From the NCBI RefSeq assembly GCF_000739915.1, contig NZ_BBJT01000005.1, positions 1 through 64,000 of the forward strand: a stretch of DNA of 64,000 nucleotides. The letters are read 5' to 3'. The notes under the pieces are model-generated. The model had not been told where the DNA came from. It did not search any database and worked only from the letters and a program-made list of their open reading frames with translations. Shown here piece after piece: positions 16,809 through 25,767 of this stretch (position 1 is the first letter of the stretch; every line of letters begins with the position of its first letter). The DNA comes from Paenibacillus chitinolyticus NBRC 15660 (GTDB taxonomy: Bacteria; Bacillota; Bacilli; Paenibacillales; NBRC-103111). Position numbers and translations under genes: made by a program.

Positions 16809-17227
16809 ATGGAAAGCTTGCCGTAAGCCGGGTTCTGTACTTCCGGTGGTGCAGCGGGCTACGATACCCTCCCACCATTGAAGTGACAATCATCTATCTA
16901 GGCCATACATTGCTATACAGCTCAAGCGACCAACCCGGACGCGCCTCGGGCTAAGGCTGTCTGTCAGGCAAAGCCTGCAGACCGCGTCCCATTAGGTCTT
17001 GCTCCAAGTGGGGTTTACCAGGGGTAAAGTCACCAGTACCCCTCGTGGTCTCTTACACCACGGTTCCACCCTTGCCTGTGCGTCTTGCGACGCCATCGGC
17101 GGTCCATTTCTGTGGCACTATCCTTCAGCTCGCGCTGACTGGACGTTATCCAGCACCCTGCCCTATGGAGCCCGGACTTTCCTCTCGTGATGCAAGCATC
17201 ACCAGCGATTGTCTGTCAAACTTTCCG
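16809..17227 (-). ncRNA. rnpB: RNase P RNA, class A architecture
   Basis: Catalytic RNA of RNase P, which trims tRNA 5' ends. On the minus strand the universal elements are present in order: GAGGAAAGTCCGGGCTCC, AGGGCAGGGTGCTGGATAAC, CACAGAAA, ACCGCCGATGGC, GGTAAACCCC, TTGGAGCAAGACC, CTAGATAGATGATTG and ACAGAACCCGGCTTA. P1 pairs GGAAAGTTTG at the 5' end with CAAGCTTTCC at the 3' end, which fixes the ends within a few bases. The order and the P13/P14-like and P16/P17-like segments match the class A (E. coli M1-like) type and not the class B of B. subtilis. Own sigma-A promoter. Confidence 0.93.
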
Positions 17228-17239
17228 AGAACATTTGCT

Positions 17240-17268
17240 AGTATACAGGTTATCGGCGCCGAATTCAA
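17240..17268 (-). promoter_or_regulatory. Sigma-A promoter of rnpB
   Basis: TTGAAT (17263-17268), 17-base spacer, TATACT (17240-17245) on the minus strand. Transcription would begin 12-13 bases downstream, at the first P1 nucleotide. The 17,228-17,303 gap holds nothing else. Confidence 0.85.
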
Positions 17269-17303
17269 CAACGAATGACTGGGAATGCAGCCAATTCGCG
17301 TTT

Positions 17304-18419
17304 TTAAACAAATTGGAACGGTTCCGTACTCGGTTCCGATGCCGCCGCAACCGTTTCGTATTTCTTTTCCGCAAGCGCGCGGTTCATGTAATCCGCCACC
17401 GCGCGCTTCATGATTTTCTCGACGTTATGCCCCACGTCGATCAGGCACATGCCGGCGGCAAGCGCGTCGTGCGCGGTGTGGTAGTCGATGTCCCCGGTCA
17501 CGAGGACATCGGCTCCCGCAAACATCGCGCTGCGCACATACCGGCCGCCGGAGCCTCCCAGCACCGCAGCCTTGCGGACGGTGCGGTCCAGATCGCCGAC
17601 GACGCGCACCGTCGGCACGTCGAAAGCCTGCTTCGCGGCTTCGACAAGCTCGCGCAGCGTAAGAGGCTCCGGCAGCTTGCCGGCGCGTCCAAGGCCGAAC
17701 GTACGGCCTTTGAGGTCCATCGGATAGAGGTCGTAAGCGACCTCTTCGTACGGATGCGCCTTCAGCAGCGCCTGCACCACCGCCCGCTGGATGCCCGCGG
17801 GTACGATCGTCTCCACGCGCACCTCATCCGCGCGTTCCAGCTTGCCCTGCTCGCCCAGGAAGGGCTTCGTGCCCTCGCGGGGCATAAACGTCCCCGTGCC
17901 GGAAATGTTGAACGAGCAGTGGCTGTAATCGCCGATCCAGCCCGCTCCGGCCTGGAACAGCGCCTGAAGCACCTTCTCGTGATGGCTTTCCGGCACGAAA
18001 ACGACCAGCTTGCTGAGCTTCTCCGTGTGAACCTCGTCCAGAGGCACCAGGTCCTTCAAGCCCAGAGCCTCAGCCATCAGGTCGTTGATGCCTCCTTCCG
18101 CCACATCCAGATTCGTATGCGCGATATAGACCGCGATATCGTTCTTGATGAGCTTCTCGTACAACCGTCCGGCCGGCGTATCCGTCTGCAGGTGGGCCAG
18201 AGGTCTGAAAATGATCGCATGATGCGCGATAATCAGATCCGTTCCCGTCCGGATCGCTTCATCCACAACCTCGTCGGTTACGTCCAGCGCCACGAGGATT
18301 TTTTTGATTTCCTTCTGCAGCGTACCGAGCTGCAGGCCGATTTTATCGTCAGGCACGGCATAGTGCTTGGGCGCCAGCTTTTCGAACATTTGAATTACGG
18401 TTTGTCCTTTCGCAAACAT
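17304..18419 (-). CDS. yqfO: Nif3-like dinuclear metal center protein (YqfO)
   Basis: A 371-residue NIF3/YqfO-family protein that forms a toroidal hexamer with a two-metal site. The motifs LIIAHHAIIFRPL and DIDYHTAHDALAAGMCLIDVGHNVEK supply the histidines and acidic residues. Between the halves lies the PII-like/CutA insertion (about 135-235) typical of Bacillus YqfO. The start ATG with AAGGAGG seven bases upstream overlaps the end of trmK by 25 bases, so the two are coupled. Biological role unresolved (GTP cyclohydrolase-type and metal hypotheses exist for the family). Confidence 0.9.
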   Translation of the reverse strand: MFAKGQTVIQMFEKLAPKHYAVPDDKIGLQLGTLQKEIKKILVALDVTDEVVDEAIRTGTDLIIAHHAIIFRPLAHLQTDTPAGRLYEKLIKNDIAVYIAHTNLDVAEGGINDLMAEALGLKDLVPLDEVHTEKLSKLVVFVPESHHEKVLQALFQAGAGWIGDYSHCSFNISGTGTFMPREGTKPFLGEQGKLERADEVRVETIVPAGIQRAVVQALLKAHPYEEVAYDLYPMDLKGRTFGLGRAGKLPEPLTLRELVEAAKQAFDVPTVRVVGDLDRTVRKAAVLGGSGGRYVRSAMFAGADVLVTGDIDYHTAHDALAAGMCLIDVGHNVEKIMKRAVADYMNRALAEKKYETVAAASEPSTEPFQFV

Positions 18420-19153
18420 TCCAAGACCTCCTTGATACGCGAGATTTCCGCCTCCAGACCGGACCGCTTCTCTTCCGCATTTCCGGAAACCGAACGGTCG
18501 AGCTGTCTTCGGATCATGGCCAGTTTATCGAGTTCATACTCCCACTTCGCATACCAGACCGGCGGAGGATTCTGAATCAGGTAGGGACCCATTTGCAGGA
18601 GTGTCTCTCCGGTTACCCGAAGCCCGTCAAGAAGGCGATCCGCATATAACCCGGCGTCTCCCTCATCCTCCGGTTTCATCCGGACGGCCGTCAAAATTTC
18701 ATAAATTTTGCCGTCCTCCTCCAGAATGGTCTCGCCGGCCAGGTGCCAGCCGTGACTGCGCAGCCATTTGCGGACAATGTCCTCGCCTACGTTCGGCTGC
18801 AAAATCAACGTGGACACGCCTGTCAGCTTGTCCTCGCCGGCATTCAGAATGGACGCTATCAAAGCCCCGCCCATCCCCGCGATTGTCACCGCATCTACCT
18901 CGCCCGCCCGCAGCACGGAAAGGCCGTCCCCGAGCCGGACTTCGATCTGCCCGCTCAGATTGGCGTCGCGGACCTGACGCTGCGCCGCCTCGGCCGGACC
19001 GCGGTTCACTTCGCCCGCAACCGCAGACGGAACAGTGCCCTGCTGCACCAGAAAGGTCGGCAGCAGGGCATGATCGGATCCGATATCCGCAAGTTTTGCC
19101 CCATGAGGGACTTTTTTCGCAATTTCCAATAAACGTTGAGACAATTTCACCAT
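18395..19153 (-). CDS. trmK: tRNA (adenine(22)-N1)-methyltransferase TrmK
   Basis: TrmK methylates A22 in the D-loop of tRNAs using SAM. The protein has the family start LSQRLLEIAKKVPHGAKLADIGSDHALLPTFL cut here as ADIGSDHALLP (SAM motif I), then VTIAGMGGALI (motif IV) and a C-terminal helical coiled extension with many charged residues. Length 252, slightly longer than the Bacillus 238. It begins three bases after the stop of the membrane-protein gene and overlaps yqfO by 25 bases, so the three form an operon. Confidence 0.92.
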   Translation of the reverse strand: MVKLSQRLLEIAKKVPHGAKLADIGSDHALLPTFLVQQGTVPSAVAGEVNRGPAEAAQRQVRDANLSGQIEVRLGDGLSVLRAGEVDAVTIAGMGGALIASILNAGEDKLTGVSTLILQPNVGEDIVRKWLRSHGWHLAGETILEEDGKIYEILTAVRMKPEDEGDAGLYADRLLDGLRVTGETLLQMGPYLIQNPPPVWYAKWEYELDKLAMIRRQLDRSVSGNAEEKRSGLEAEISRIKEVLECLRKDKP

Positions 19154-19156
19154 ATT

Positions 19157-19984
19157 TTAAGCAACCCATTCCGTCCAATTTTTACGATAGGCAAACAGCG
19201 CGATTCCCGCCGCCGCCACTTTACCGGCAAGCGATAGCTGGAGTAGCTGCTGCGCCGAGGTGCCCCAGGCGAGTCCGAACAGCTCGGGCGCGATCCATAC
19301 GGTAGCTCCCGCGAGCAGCAGAACCAGGCCCGGTTTCTTCCAGCGGTGCTGAATGAGCCACCCGATCCACATGAGGATAAAAGAAAGCGGAAGCCAGGCA
19401 AGCTGCAGCTTGTACCAGGTAGCGGGCTCCAGACGCTGGCTCAGTACGAATCCGTACGTAATAAGCAGTGCCAGCCATCCGCAGTATTGAAGCAGCGGCG
19501 TCCGCCCGAGAAGGCCGACAAGCAGCCAGACGAGGCCGCAAAGAGCTACGAAGGACCCGATGTACAACTGTGCAGTCAAGCCGTTTCCATAAAGAATCCA
19601 GACTCCGAAACCGATCAGAGACGCCGAAGCGATGCCCGTCGAAAGCTGGGCCCTGAAAGGCTGTTCTTCTTTTTGCCGAAAGCCGATTATATACCAAGAT
19701 ACAACAAATACGGCCGAAACGCCAATTTGCAAAGAAATTCCAAAAGAGTTAAAATTAAGGAGCGTCAATGATAAAACAATAATAATTACGACGGCTGCAA
19801 CCCAGAATTTCCAGTGGCTCCCCCGGATGGATTTGGTCGATATGCCCAAAACCCTTCTGGAATGGTCCGCACCCGTTTCCATGTACAAATTCAGCAGAAA
19901 GTCGCAGTACTGCGCGGGCAGAAGCTTAGATCTCCGCCAGTGTTCGATTTCTTTAATAATAGCCGTTCGTTTCTCGTCATCCAT
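19157..19984 (-). CDS. Conserved multi-pass membrane protein, function unknown
   Basis: A 275-residue membrane protein. A hydrophilic N-terminal 65 residues (MDDEKRTAIIKEIEHWRRS, a small helical module like those before DUF2157-type membrane domains) precede eight predicted helices. I see no catalytic motif. I chose ATG at 19984: GGGAAGGTGA lies five bases upstream. A GTG at 19993 is the alternative. Sits at the head of the trmK-yqfO unit with a three-base gap to trmK. Not recognised beyond a possible DUF2157 relation. Confidence 0.7.
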   Translation of the reverse strand: MDDEKRTAIIKEIEHWRRSKLLPAQYCDFLLNLYMETGADHSRRVLGISTKSIRGSHWKFWVAAVVIIIVLSLTLLNFNSFGISLQIGVSAVFVVSWYIIGFRQKEEQPFRAQLSTGIASASLIGFGVWILYGNGLTAQLYIGSFVALCGLVWLLVGLLGRTPLLQYCGWLALLITYGFVLSQRLEPATWYKLQLAWLPLSFILMWIGWLIQHRWKKPGLVLLLAGATVWIAPELFGLAWGTSAQQLLQLSLAGKVAAAGIALFAYRKNWTEWVA

Positions 19985-20066
19985 TAGCTTCACCTTCCCA
20001 AGAACTTTATCGGTTCGCCGCCTTCCGAATTTGAGAAGGAAATCCGATGATCCTGCATTTGCGGAT

Positions 20067-21053
20067 TCAAGCTTCCGACCGTGCCTGCAGGACCTTTTGC
20101 TTTTCTTCCAGGCATTGCTTGGCGAAATCGGTCACCCTGCTCCGGTAGCCGTCCTTGTCCGTCATAAAAGCAAGTCCGTGTCCCGCACGGGGAACCATGA
20201 ACAGATCTTTGCCCGCGGGAGCCGCCTTATACAAGCCGTGCACCATAAAAAACGGAACGAACGTATCCGCTTCTCCATGTATAAACAGAATCGGCTTTTC
20301 CGTACGCTTTACCTGACGCAGCGCCGAAGCTTCCCCGAAAAAATAGCCCGCTTTTAATTTGCAGATCAGGCTGGTCAGGGGAATAAGCGGAAACGCGGGC
20401 AGCTTGAACATCCGCTTGAGTTGGTAGCTCAGAATGTCTTTGACGGACGTATAGGAACAATCCGCGATGATTCCCTTCACCTGATCCGGCAATCTTTCGC
20501 CGCTTGCCATCAGCACGGTAGCTCCGCCCATGGATACGCCGTGGAGCAAAATCCGGGCGTTTTCGCCGCTCCGCTGCAAAATATACCGGATCCAGTTGAC
20601 GTAATCCAATCGGTCCGTCCAGCCGAAGCCGATATACTCCCCTTCGCTCTGTCCGTGCCCGCGGTTGTCCGGCATGAGCACGTTATACCCGAGCTCATGG
20701 TGAATTTGAGCGAAGCTGGCCATGTCCCTGCCCTGCCCGGAATACCCGTGCGCCAGCAGCGCCGTTACGTCCGAAGGCCGCTCGGCCTCCAGATACCAGC
20801 CGTTTAGACGAAGGCCGTCCGCCGATTGAATGGACACCTGCTCCAGCGTCTGACGGGCAAGCCAGTTATCCGCCGAAGCCGGTGACGGGTCTACAGCGAT
20901 TTCTTCTATGTGATGCGCAAGATCCGGGCTGTTCTGAAGAAATTCCTTGCTGCTGCGGCGTATTCCCAACCCGAACATATAGAAGGCTGCCGCTGTCAAA
21001 GCCACAGCAAGAACCGCAAGTATGCACAAACCGATCAACAGGGTCTTTGACAT
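20067..21053 (-). CDS. Membrane-anchored alpha/beta hydrolase
   Basis: A 328-residue alpha/beta hydrolase with an N-terminal membrane anchor (residues 5-28). Nucleophile elbow is HGVSMGGATV, the oxyanion region TALLAHGYSGQGRDM, the acid in FIHGEADTFVP and the histidine in PRAGHGLAF. YqkD-like Bacillus hydrolases have the same layout. A cap segment (CSYTSVKDILSYQLKR...) follows the nucleophile. Substrate unknown: an ester or peptide at the membrane. Stands alone between rpoD (same strand, upstream) and the trmK unit. Confidence 0.85.
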   Translation of the reverse strand: MSKTLLIGLCILAVLAVALTAAAFYMFGLGIRRSSKEFLQNSPDLAHHIEEIAVDPSPASADNWLARQTLEQVSIQSADGLRLNGWYLEAERPSDVTALLAHGYSGQGRDMASFAQIHHELGYNVLMPDNRGHGQSEGEYIGFGWTDRLDYVNWIRYILQRSGENARILLHGVSMGGATVLMASGERLPDQVKGIIADCSYTSVKDILSYQLKRMFKLPAFPLIPLTSLICKLKAGYFFGEASALRQVKRTEKPILFIHGEADTFVPFFMVHGLYKAAPAGKDLFMVPRAGHGLAFMTDKDGYRSRVTDFAKQCLEEKQKVLQARSEA

Positions 21054-21076
21054 TTCAACCTTCCTCCTTCTATTTG

Positions 21077-21102
21077 AAAAAAAGAAACCCGCCGGAGGCG
21101 GG
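21077..21102 (-). terminator. Terminator of rpoD
   Basis: CCCGCC-TCC-GGCGGG followed by TTTCTTTTTTT on the minus strand, ten bases after the rpoD stop. Confidence 0.85.
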
Positions 21103-21112
21103 CATTCGGATT

Positions 21113-22237
21113 CTATTCAAGGAAATCTTTTAACCGTTTGCTGCGGCTCGGGTGCCTCAGCTTGCGAAGCGCTTTGGCTTCGATCTGACGAATCCGTTCA
21201 CGGGTAACCCCGAAAACTTTGCCCACTTCTTCCAGAGTCCGGGTACGCCCGTCATCCAGACCGAAGCGAAGACGAAGCACGTTTTCTTCACGCTCGGTCA
21301 GCGTATCGAGAACATCTTCAAGCTGTTCTTTAAGAAGTTCGTAAGCCGCCGCATCCGCCGGTGCCAGCGCTTCCTGATCTTCAATAAAGTCTCCCAGATG
21401 GGAATCGTCTTCTTCCCCGATCGGAGTTTCCAGGGATACCGGTTCCTGTGCGATCTTCATGATTTCGCGGACTTTATCCGTACTCAGTTCCATTTCCTTC
21501 GCGATTTCTTCCGGCGTCGGTTCGCGCCCCAATTCCTGCAGCAGTTGGCGGGATACCCGGATCAGCTTATTGATGGTTTCCACCATATGAACCGGAATCC
21601 GGATCGTTCTCGCCTGATCGGCAATGGCGCGCGTAATGGCTTGACGAATCCACCAGGTGGCATACGTACTGAATTTATACCCTTTGGTATGGTCGAATTT
21701 CTCCACCGCTTTGATCAGACCCATGTTTCCTTCCTGGATCAGATCCAGGAACAGCATGCCCCGTCCGACGTAGCGTTTGGCGATGCTGACGACGAGACGG
21801 AGGTTCGCTTCGGCCAGACGGCGCTTCGCTTCCTCGTCGCCCTGCTCGATTCTTTTCGCCAGATCCACTTCATTCTCTGCCGAAAGAAGGGGAACACGCC
21901 CGATCTCTTTCAAATACATCCGCACCGGGTCATTGATTTTAATGCCCGGCGGGAGAGTCAGATCATCTTCAAAGCTGAACTCATCGTTCTCTTGATCGCC
22001 CTCCCGACGCATTCTTCCTTCGTCCTCATCGGACTCGTTCCCTACGTCAATTCCCATTTCGGACAATTGTTCGAAAAACTCGTCAATCTGTTCCGGATCT
22101 TGATCATAAGGAGCCAGCCGTTCTGTGATGTCTTTATAAGTGAGCGAGGAACGCTTCTTGCCTAACTCGATAAGCTGCTCCTTTACCTGCTCCAGGGTCA
22201 ACTCGGTTTCGATCTCAGTATGTTGATCGTTCGCCAT
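21113..22237 (-). CDS. rpoD: RNA polymerase primary sigma factor SigA
   Basis: Housekeeping sigma factor (374 residues). Region 1.1 spans 1-100 with an acidic linker. Region 1.2 is [16 protein letters not shown], and region 2 includes [17 protein letters not shown] and the -10-recognising helix [15 protein letters not shown]. Region 4.2 holds the -35 helix [20 protein letters not shown]. Length and motifs match B. subtilis SigA. It follows dnaG on the same strand with a 39-base gap, the classic dnaG-rpoD macromolecular synthesis operon. RBS GGAGGAGGGAG upstream of the ATG. Confidence 0.98.
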   Translation of the reverse strand: MANDQHTEIETELTLEQVKEQLIELGKKRSSLTYKDITERLAPYDQDPEQIDEFFEQLSEMGIDVGNESDEDEGRMRREGDQENDEFSFEDDLTLPPGIKINDPVRMYLKEIGRVPLLSAENEVDLAKRIEQGDEEAKRRLAEANLRLVVSIAKRYVGRGMLFLDLIQEGNMGLIKAVEKFDHTKGYKFSTYATWWIRQAITRAIADQARTIRIPVHMVETINKLIRVSRQLLQELGREPTPEEIAKEMELSTDKVREIMKIAQEPVSLETPIGEEDDSHLGDFIEDQEALAPADAAAYELLKEQLEDVLDTLTEREENVLRLRFGLDDGRTRTLEEVGKVFGVTRERIRQIEAKALRKLRHPSRSKRLKDFLE

Positions 22238-22276
22238 AATCCAACTCCCTCCTCCCTAGATTATCCGGAACCTGCG

Positions 22277-24103
22277 TTACGAAAATTTAAGCTGTTTCTC
22301 TAGGGCAATAATTTCACTAAGAATTTGCGCAGCCCGCAAAGGATCCCCTGAGCGTTCCGCACGGATCATTTCTTCTTTTTTTCTGGATATTTCCTGCTGC
22401 TTCGGATATTTTTTGATTTCTTTGATGAAATCGTCGATGACGATTTCGTTCACACCGTGGTGCGCGCCCATCATCGCGATGGAACTCGCCAGATTTTCGA
22501 GCTTGTCGTCCTGAATCATCGCCATGTAACGGCTCACGCTCGGTGTGGAGTTTTGGGCGTAAAAAGCATATAAATAAGCCGCCAGAACGGCATGAGCATC
22601 CACGTTAAATTCGTCGCCTAAACGTTCTTCCACATAGGCGCTAACATCCCGATCGTGCATCATGACGGCTAGAAGCTGCCGTTCCGCGTTATGATAAGCC
22701 GGATAAAGCGGCGCTTTTGGCGTTTCCTTCCTATTATGCCTACCATTATTCCACGGAACGTCGATATTATCCCTGACTGTCCGGTTTTTTTCCGATTTCA
22801 TCCGGAGGTTGGCCAAATCTTGCTTGAGCGACTCGTAAGAGGTCTCAAACTCCCCGGCGAGCTGTTTTAAATAATGCTCCCGTTCGATCGAGCTCAAGTC
22901 CGCAATCATCTTCAAAGCCGTTTGCTGGTAGCGTATCCGATCGCCTTCCTCCTGCAAACGGAAATGCCGGCGAATGTAGTGCAGCCTGTATTTGATCGAG
23001 GGTACGGCGTAATCAATGATTTCCCGTACAAATCTCTCGGAGCCGTATGCGGTAATGTATTCATCCGGATCTTTGGCATCCGGAAGCATAGCCACTTTCA
23101 CTTCGCAGCCTGCTTGTTCAAGCAGAGGGATTGCCTTGTAAGCCGCATTCTGTCCGGCCGAATCTCCGTCGTAACAGATCACGATCCGTCCGGCGTTGCG
23201 CCGGATCAGTTCCGCATGCTCGGGGGTCAGCGCGGTACCCATCGTACCGACACCATTTCTCACCCCAGCTTCCCAAGCTTTTACCACATCCATATATCCT
23301 TCAAACAATACCATGGTATTCGTTTTCCGGATTTGCGGACGTGCCTGGTGAAAATTATACAGCACACGGCTTTTGTTGAAGAGCATCGTCTCAGGACTGT
23401 TCAAGTACTTAGGCTGCACATCCCCGAGCGCCCGGCCGCCGAAGGCAATGACTTTGCCCTGCGCGTCCCAGATCGGGAAAATCACTCTGTCCCTGAACTT
23501 GTCGATATAACCGTCTCCCTCGGAACGGGCCGAAACTAGCCCTCCCCGTTCCATCAGCGGAAGATCGTAGCCCGCTTTCTGAAGCTGCTGTACAAGCGTA
23601 TCCCACATGGCGGGAGCATATCCGATCTGAAAAGTGTCGATCAATTTATCCGACATCTGCCGGTTGCGCACATAATCGAGTGCGTTCTTGCCTTGATCGG
23701 TATTCATTAGAATATAACGGTACAGTTTGGCCGCTTTCTCGTTGGCCTCCAGCATTTTGGACCGGTCCTTCTGCTGCGGGTTGTCCGCGGACAATGACTC
23801 CTCCCACGTAACGGGGATATCCGCTTCCTCCGCCAGGTGCCGGACGGCTTCGGCAAACGTGTAGCCTTCGATTTCCCGGAGAAACTGAAACATGTTGCCC
23901 CCCGCTCCGCATCCGAAGCAGTGGTAAATCTGTTTCTCGGGCGTCACCGTAAACGAGGGCGATTTTTCCGAGTGAAACGGACAAAGCCCCTTCAGGTAGT
24001 GGCCCTGTTTGGTCAAATGGACGTATTTTCCTATCACATCGGCAATGTCATGACGCTGCAGAACAGCTTCGATCACTTCATCCGGAATGCGTCCGTAACC
24101 CAT
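22277..24103 (-). CDS. dnaG: DNA primase
   Basis: DnaG makes RNA primers at the replication fork. N-terminal zinc-binding domain (CPFHSEKSPSFTVTPEKQ...CFGCG, CHC2-type), TOPRIM domain with LFEGYMDVV and ICYDGDSAGQNAAYKA, then the C-terminal helicase-binding region that contacts DnaB/DnaC. The first in-frame codon is a TTG at 24118. I use ATG at 24103 because GGTGGGGG lies just upstream and the protein then starts MGYGRIPDEVIEAV as in Bacillus. 608 residues, family normal. Followed by rpoD. Confidence 0.97.
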   Translation of the reverse strand: MGYGRIPDEVIEAVLQRHDIADVIGKYVHLTKQGHYLKGLCPFHSEKSPSFTVTPEKQIYHCFGCGAGGNMFQFLREIEGYTFAEAVRHLAEEADIPVTWEESLSADNPQQKDRSKMLEANEKAAKLYRYILMNTDQGKNALDYVRNRQMSDKLIDTFQIGYAPAMWDTLVQQLQKAGYDLPLMERGGLVSARSEGDGYIDKFRDRVIFPIWDAQGKVIAFGGRALGDVQPKYLNSPETMLFNKSRVLYNFHQARPQIRKTNTMVLFEGYMDVVKAWEAGVRNGVGTMGTALTPEHAELIRRNAGRIVICYDGDSAGQNAAYKAIPLLEQAGCEVKVAMLPDAKDPDEYITAYGSERFVREIIDYAVPSIKYRLHYIRRHFRLQEEGDRIRYQQTALKMIADLSSIEREHYLKQLAGEFETSYESLKQDLANLRMKSEKNRTVRDNIDVPWNNGRHNRKETPKAPLYPAYHNAERQLLAVMMHDRDVSAYVEERLGDEFNVDAHAVLAAYLYAFYAQNSTPSVSRYMAMIQDDKLENLASSIAMMGAHHGVNEIVIDDFIKEIKKYPKQQEISRKKEEMIRAERSGDPLRAAQILSEIIALEKQLKFS

Positions 24104-24164
24104 TTCCCCCACCTTCAATCCTTATAAAAAAGCTTCATGTGCGGTAAACAACTATACGTATTCG

Positions 24165-24608
24165 CTAAACAGGCCTATTCTCCTGCAAACGAAGTAAAAC
24201 TTTTGTCAAACCATGTAGAAAAAATTCCCGATCCTCATCCGTAAAGGGCTTCGGTCCTTTGGAATGCTTGCCTCCACGGCGCAGCTTCCCCTGTGTATGA
24301 CGCCGGTCAAGAAGAAAATCAATGGTCCGGTCGGTATATTCCTGCCCGCGGTTCGAGAGACATACCGCCCCTTTGCCCAGACCGATGGCGGCCAGACCGA
24401 AATCCTGCGTAACCAGGATATCTCCGCGCCGGATATGATTGGCGATGAACAAATCGACGGACTGGTCCGAACGGTCGACCTGGATCACCTCGATTCCTTC
24501 CTGCCCTTTCAGCCGGTGATCGAACGAAGCCACCATAAGCACGTGAACCGAATACTGCGCGGCCGCCCGGATGATCTCGGGCTTAACCGGACACGCATCC
24601 GCATCCAC
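24165..24608 (-). CDS. yqxD: YaiI/YqxD family protein (DUF188, PIN-like)
   Basis: A 147-residue UPF0178 protein with the conserved start VDADACPVKPEI and motifs IQVDRSDQSVDLFIAN, DILVTQDFGLAAIGL and RRGGKHSKGPKPF. Function unknown; a PIN-like nuclease fold has been proposed for the family. The first codon given here is GTG 24608, directly at VDADAC. Families normally carry two or more residues before this. An ATT codon at 24633-24635 with GGGGG eight bases upstream would give MQHSSFQIVVDADAC and may be the true start. Sits between yqfL and dnaG as in Bacillus. Confidence 0.85.
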   Translation of the reverse strand: MDADACPVKPEIIRAAAQYSVHVLMVASFDHRLKGQEGIEVIQVDRSDQSVDLFIANHIRRGDILVTQDFGLAAIGLGKGAVCLSNRGQEYTDRTIDFLLDRRHTQGKLRRGGKHSKGPKPFTDEDREFFLHGLTKVLLRLQENRPV

Positions 24609-24696
24609 AACAATTTGAAAGGATGAATGTTGAATGGATAATGCCCCCGATACCAGCTAATAGTCCTGCTGTACTAGTATATACGCTCATCTCTCG

Positions 24697-24718
24697 AAAA
24701 ATCCTGCATGTTCAGGAT
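24697..24718 (-). terminator. Short terminator overlapping the yqfL stop
   Basis: ATCCTG-AACATG-CAGGAT then TTTTT on the minus strand. The TGA stop of yqfL (24712-24714) lies inside the hairpin. Confidence 0.65.
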
Positions 24719-25539
24719 AAATGAGGGTGACGCCGAATTTGTTCGAGAACCAGGCTGGCCGTTTCTTCGACGGCGCGGTTGGATACGTCGATGACATGGC
24801 ATCCGATCCGGGAAAGCACCGTTCCCGCGAACTCCAGCTCTTGTTTAATACGTTCTGTTTTGGCATAAGTTGCATTGGACGCGAGTCCGAGAGTGCGCAG
24901 CCGTTCCCGGCGGATGGCGTTGAGCTTGTCCGGGTCGATAAGCAGGCCGATCACCTTGTTTTTAGGCACTTTGAAAAGCACTTCGGGCGGCTGCATTTCC
25001 GGAACGAGGGGGACATTGGCGACTTTGTATTTTTTGTGCGCCAGGTACATGGAAAGAGGAGTTTTCGACGTCCGGGATACACCGACGAGGACGATATCCG
25101 CCTTAACGATCCCGCTGAAATCGCGGCCGTCGTCGTATTTAACGGCGAACTCGATCGCCTCCATTTTTTTGAAATAATCCTCATCCAGGGGATGATTGCC
25201 ACCCGGCTGATGGCGGGCCTTGCGGTTAAACGCTTTTTCGAACGTCTGAATAAGCGGTCCCAGTAGATCGACGTAAGCGAACCCCGCCTGTTCCGCTCTC
25301 TGGGTCAAATAATCGCGAAGCTCGGGAATGACCAGCGTAAACGCGATGATTCCCTGCTGACGGGCGACTTTGGCGAGAAGGCGGTCGATTTCCTCGATAT
25401 CATGCACAAAAGGAACCCGCTCGATCACGATCGGGGCAGGATAAAATTGCAGCGCGACGGCATTGACGACAGATTCTCCCGTCTCTCCGATCGCATCCGA
25501 TACCACGTAAACGATAACCGGATTGTTTGAAGGATTCAT
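24712..25539 (-). CDS. yqfL: Pyruvate, phosphate dikinase regulatory protein family (kinase/pyrophosphorylase, YqfL)
   Basis: A DUF299 protein of 275 residues: a bifunctional ADP-dependent kinase / Pi-dependent pyrophosphorylase that regulates PPDK or PEP synthase in related species. Conserved YVVSDAIGETGESV at the N-terminus, P-loop GVSRTSKTPLSMYLA, and a C-terminal GCHVIDVSNRAVEETA. In B. subtilis it is linked to CcpN and gluconeogenic control; here the ccpN gene is absent from the usual place. It has its own sigma-A promoter and a leader of about 180 bases with strong secondary structure. RBS GGGAGG before the ATG at 25539. Confidence 0.92.
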   Translation of the reverse strand: MNPSNNPVIVYVVSDAIGETGESVVNAVALQFYPAPIVIERVPFVHDIEEIDRLLAKVARQQGIIAFTLVIPELRDYLTQRAEQAGFAYVDLLGPLIQTFEKAFNRKARHQPGGNHPLDEDYFKKMEAIEFAVKYDDGRDFSGIVKADIVLVGVSRTSKTPLSMYLAHKKYKVANVPLVPEMQPPEVLFKVPKNKVIGLLIDPDKLNAIRRERLRTLGLASNATYAKTERIKQELEFAGTVLSRIGCHVIDVSNRAVEETASLVLEQIRRHPHLS

Positions 25540-25599
25540 GTAAGTTCTTCCTCCCTGTAGCTATTCGGGAATACTTAAGCGGAAACGAAGACAAAAGGA

Positions 25600-25669
25600 C
25601 CGTGGTAGCTTCGAAAATCAAAGCGGCCGCCACGTACGACCCTAAGGTCCCGGCGGTTTGTCACCACGG
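25600..25669 (-). other. Structured leader RNA upstream of yqfL
   Basis: In the transcript from the promoter at 25729-25757, CCGTGGT (25663-25669) pairs with ACCACGG (25600-25606), enclosing CCGCC/GGCGG and a GACC-TTAG-GGTC hairpin. The apical part reads TTAGGGTCGTACG, near the T-box core AGGGTGGTACC, but it lacks a clear specifier loop. A CCTTTTG follows the outer stem. It is a candidate regulatory RNA or a decayed T-box. No family assigned. Confidence 0.4.
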
Positions 25670-25728
25670 CAACATTGTAATACTCTGTTCTTCCAGTTAT
25701 CCGTACCAGTTACTGCTTCCAATCACTT

Positions 25729-25757
25729 ACTATAAGGAACCAGCTTACATTTGTCAA
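25729..25757 (-). promoter_or_regulatory. Sigma-A promoter for the yqfL leader
   Basis: TTGACA (25752-25757), 17-base spacer, TATAGT (25729-25734) on the minus strand. It begins immediately after recO and gives a leader of about 180 bases before yqfL. Confidence 0.85.
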
Positions 25758-25767
25758 ACCTATAAAC

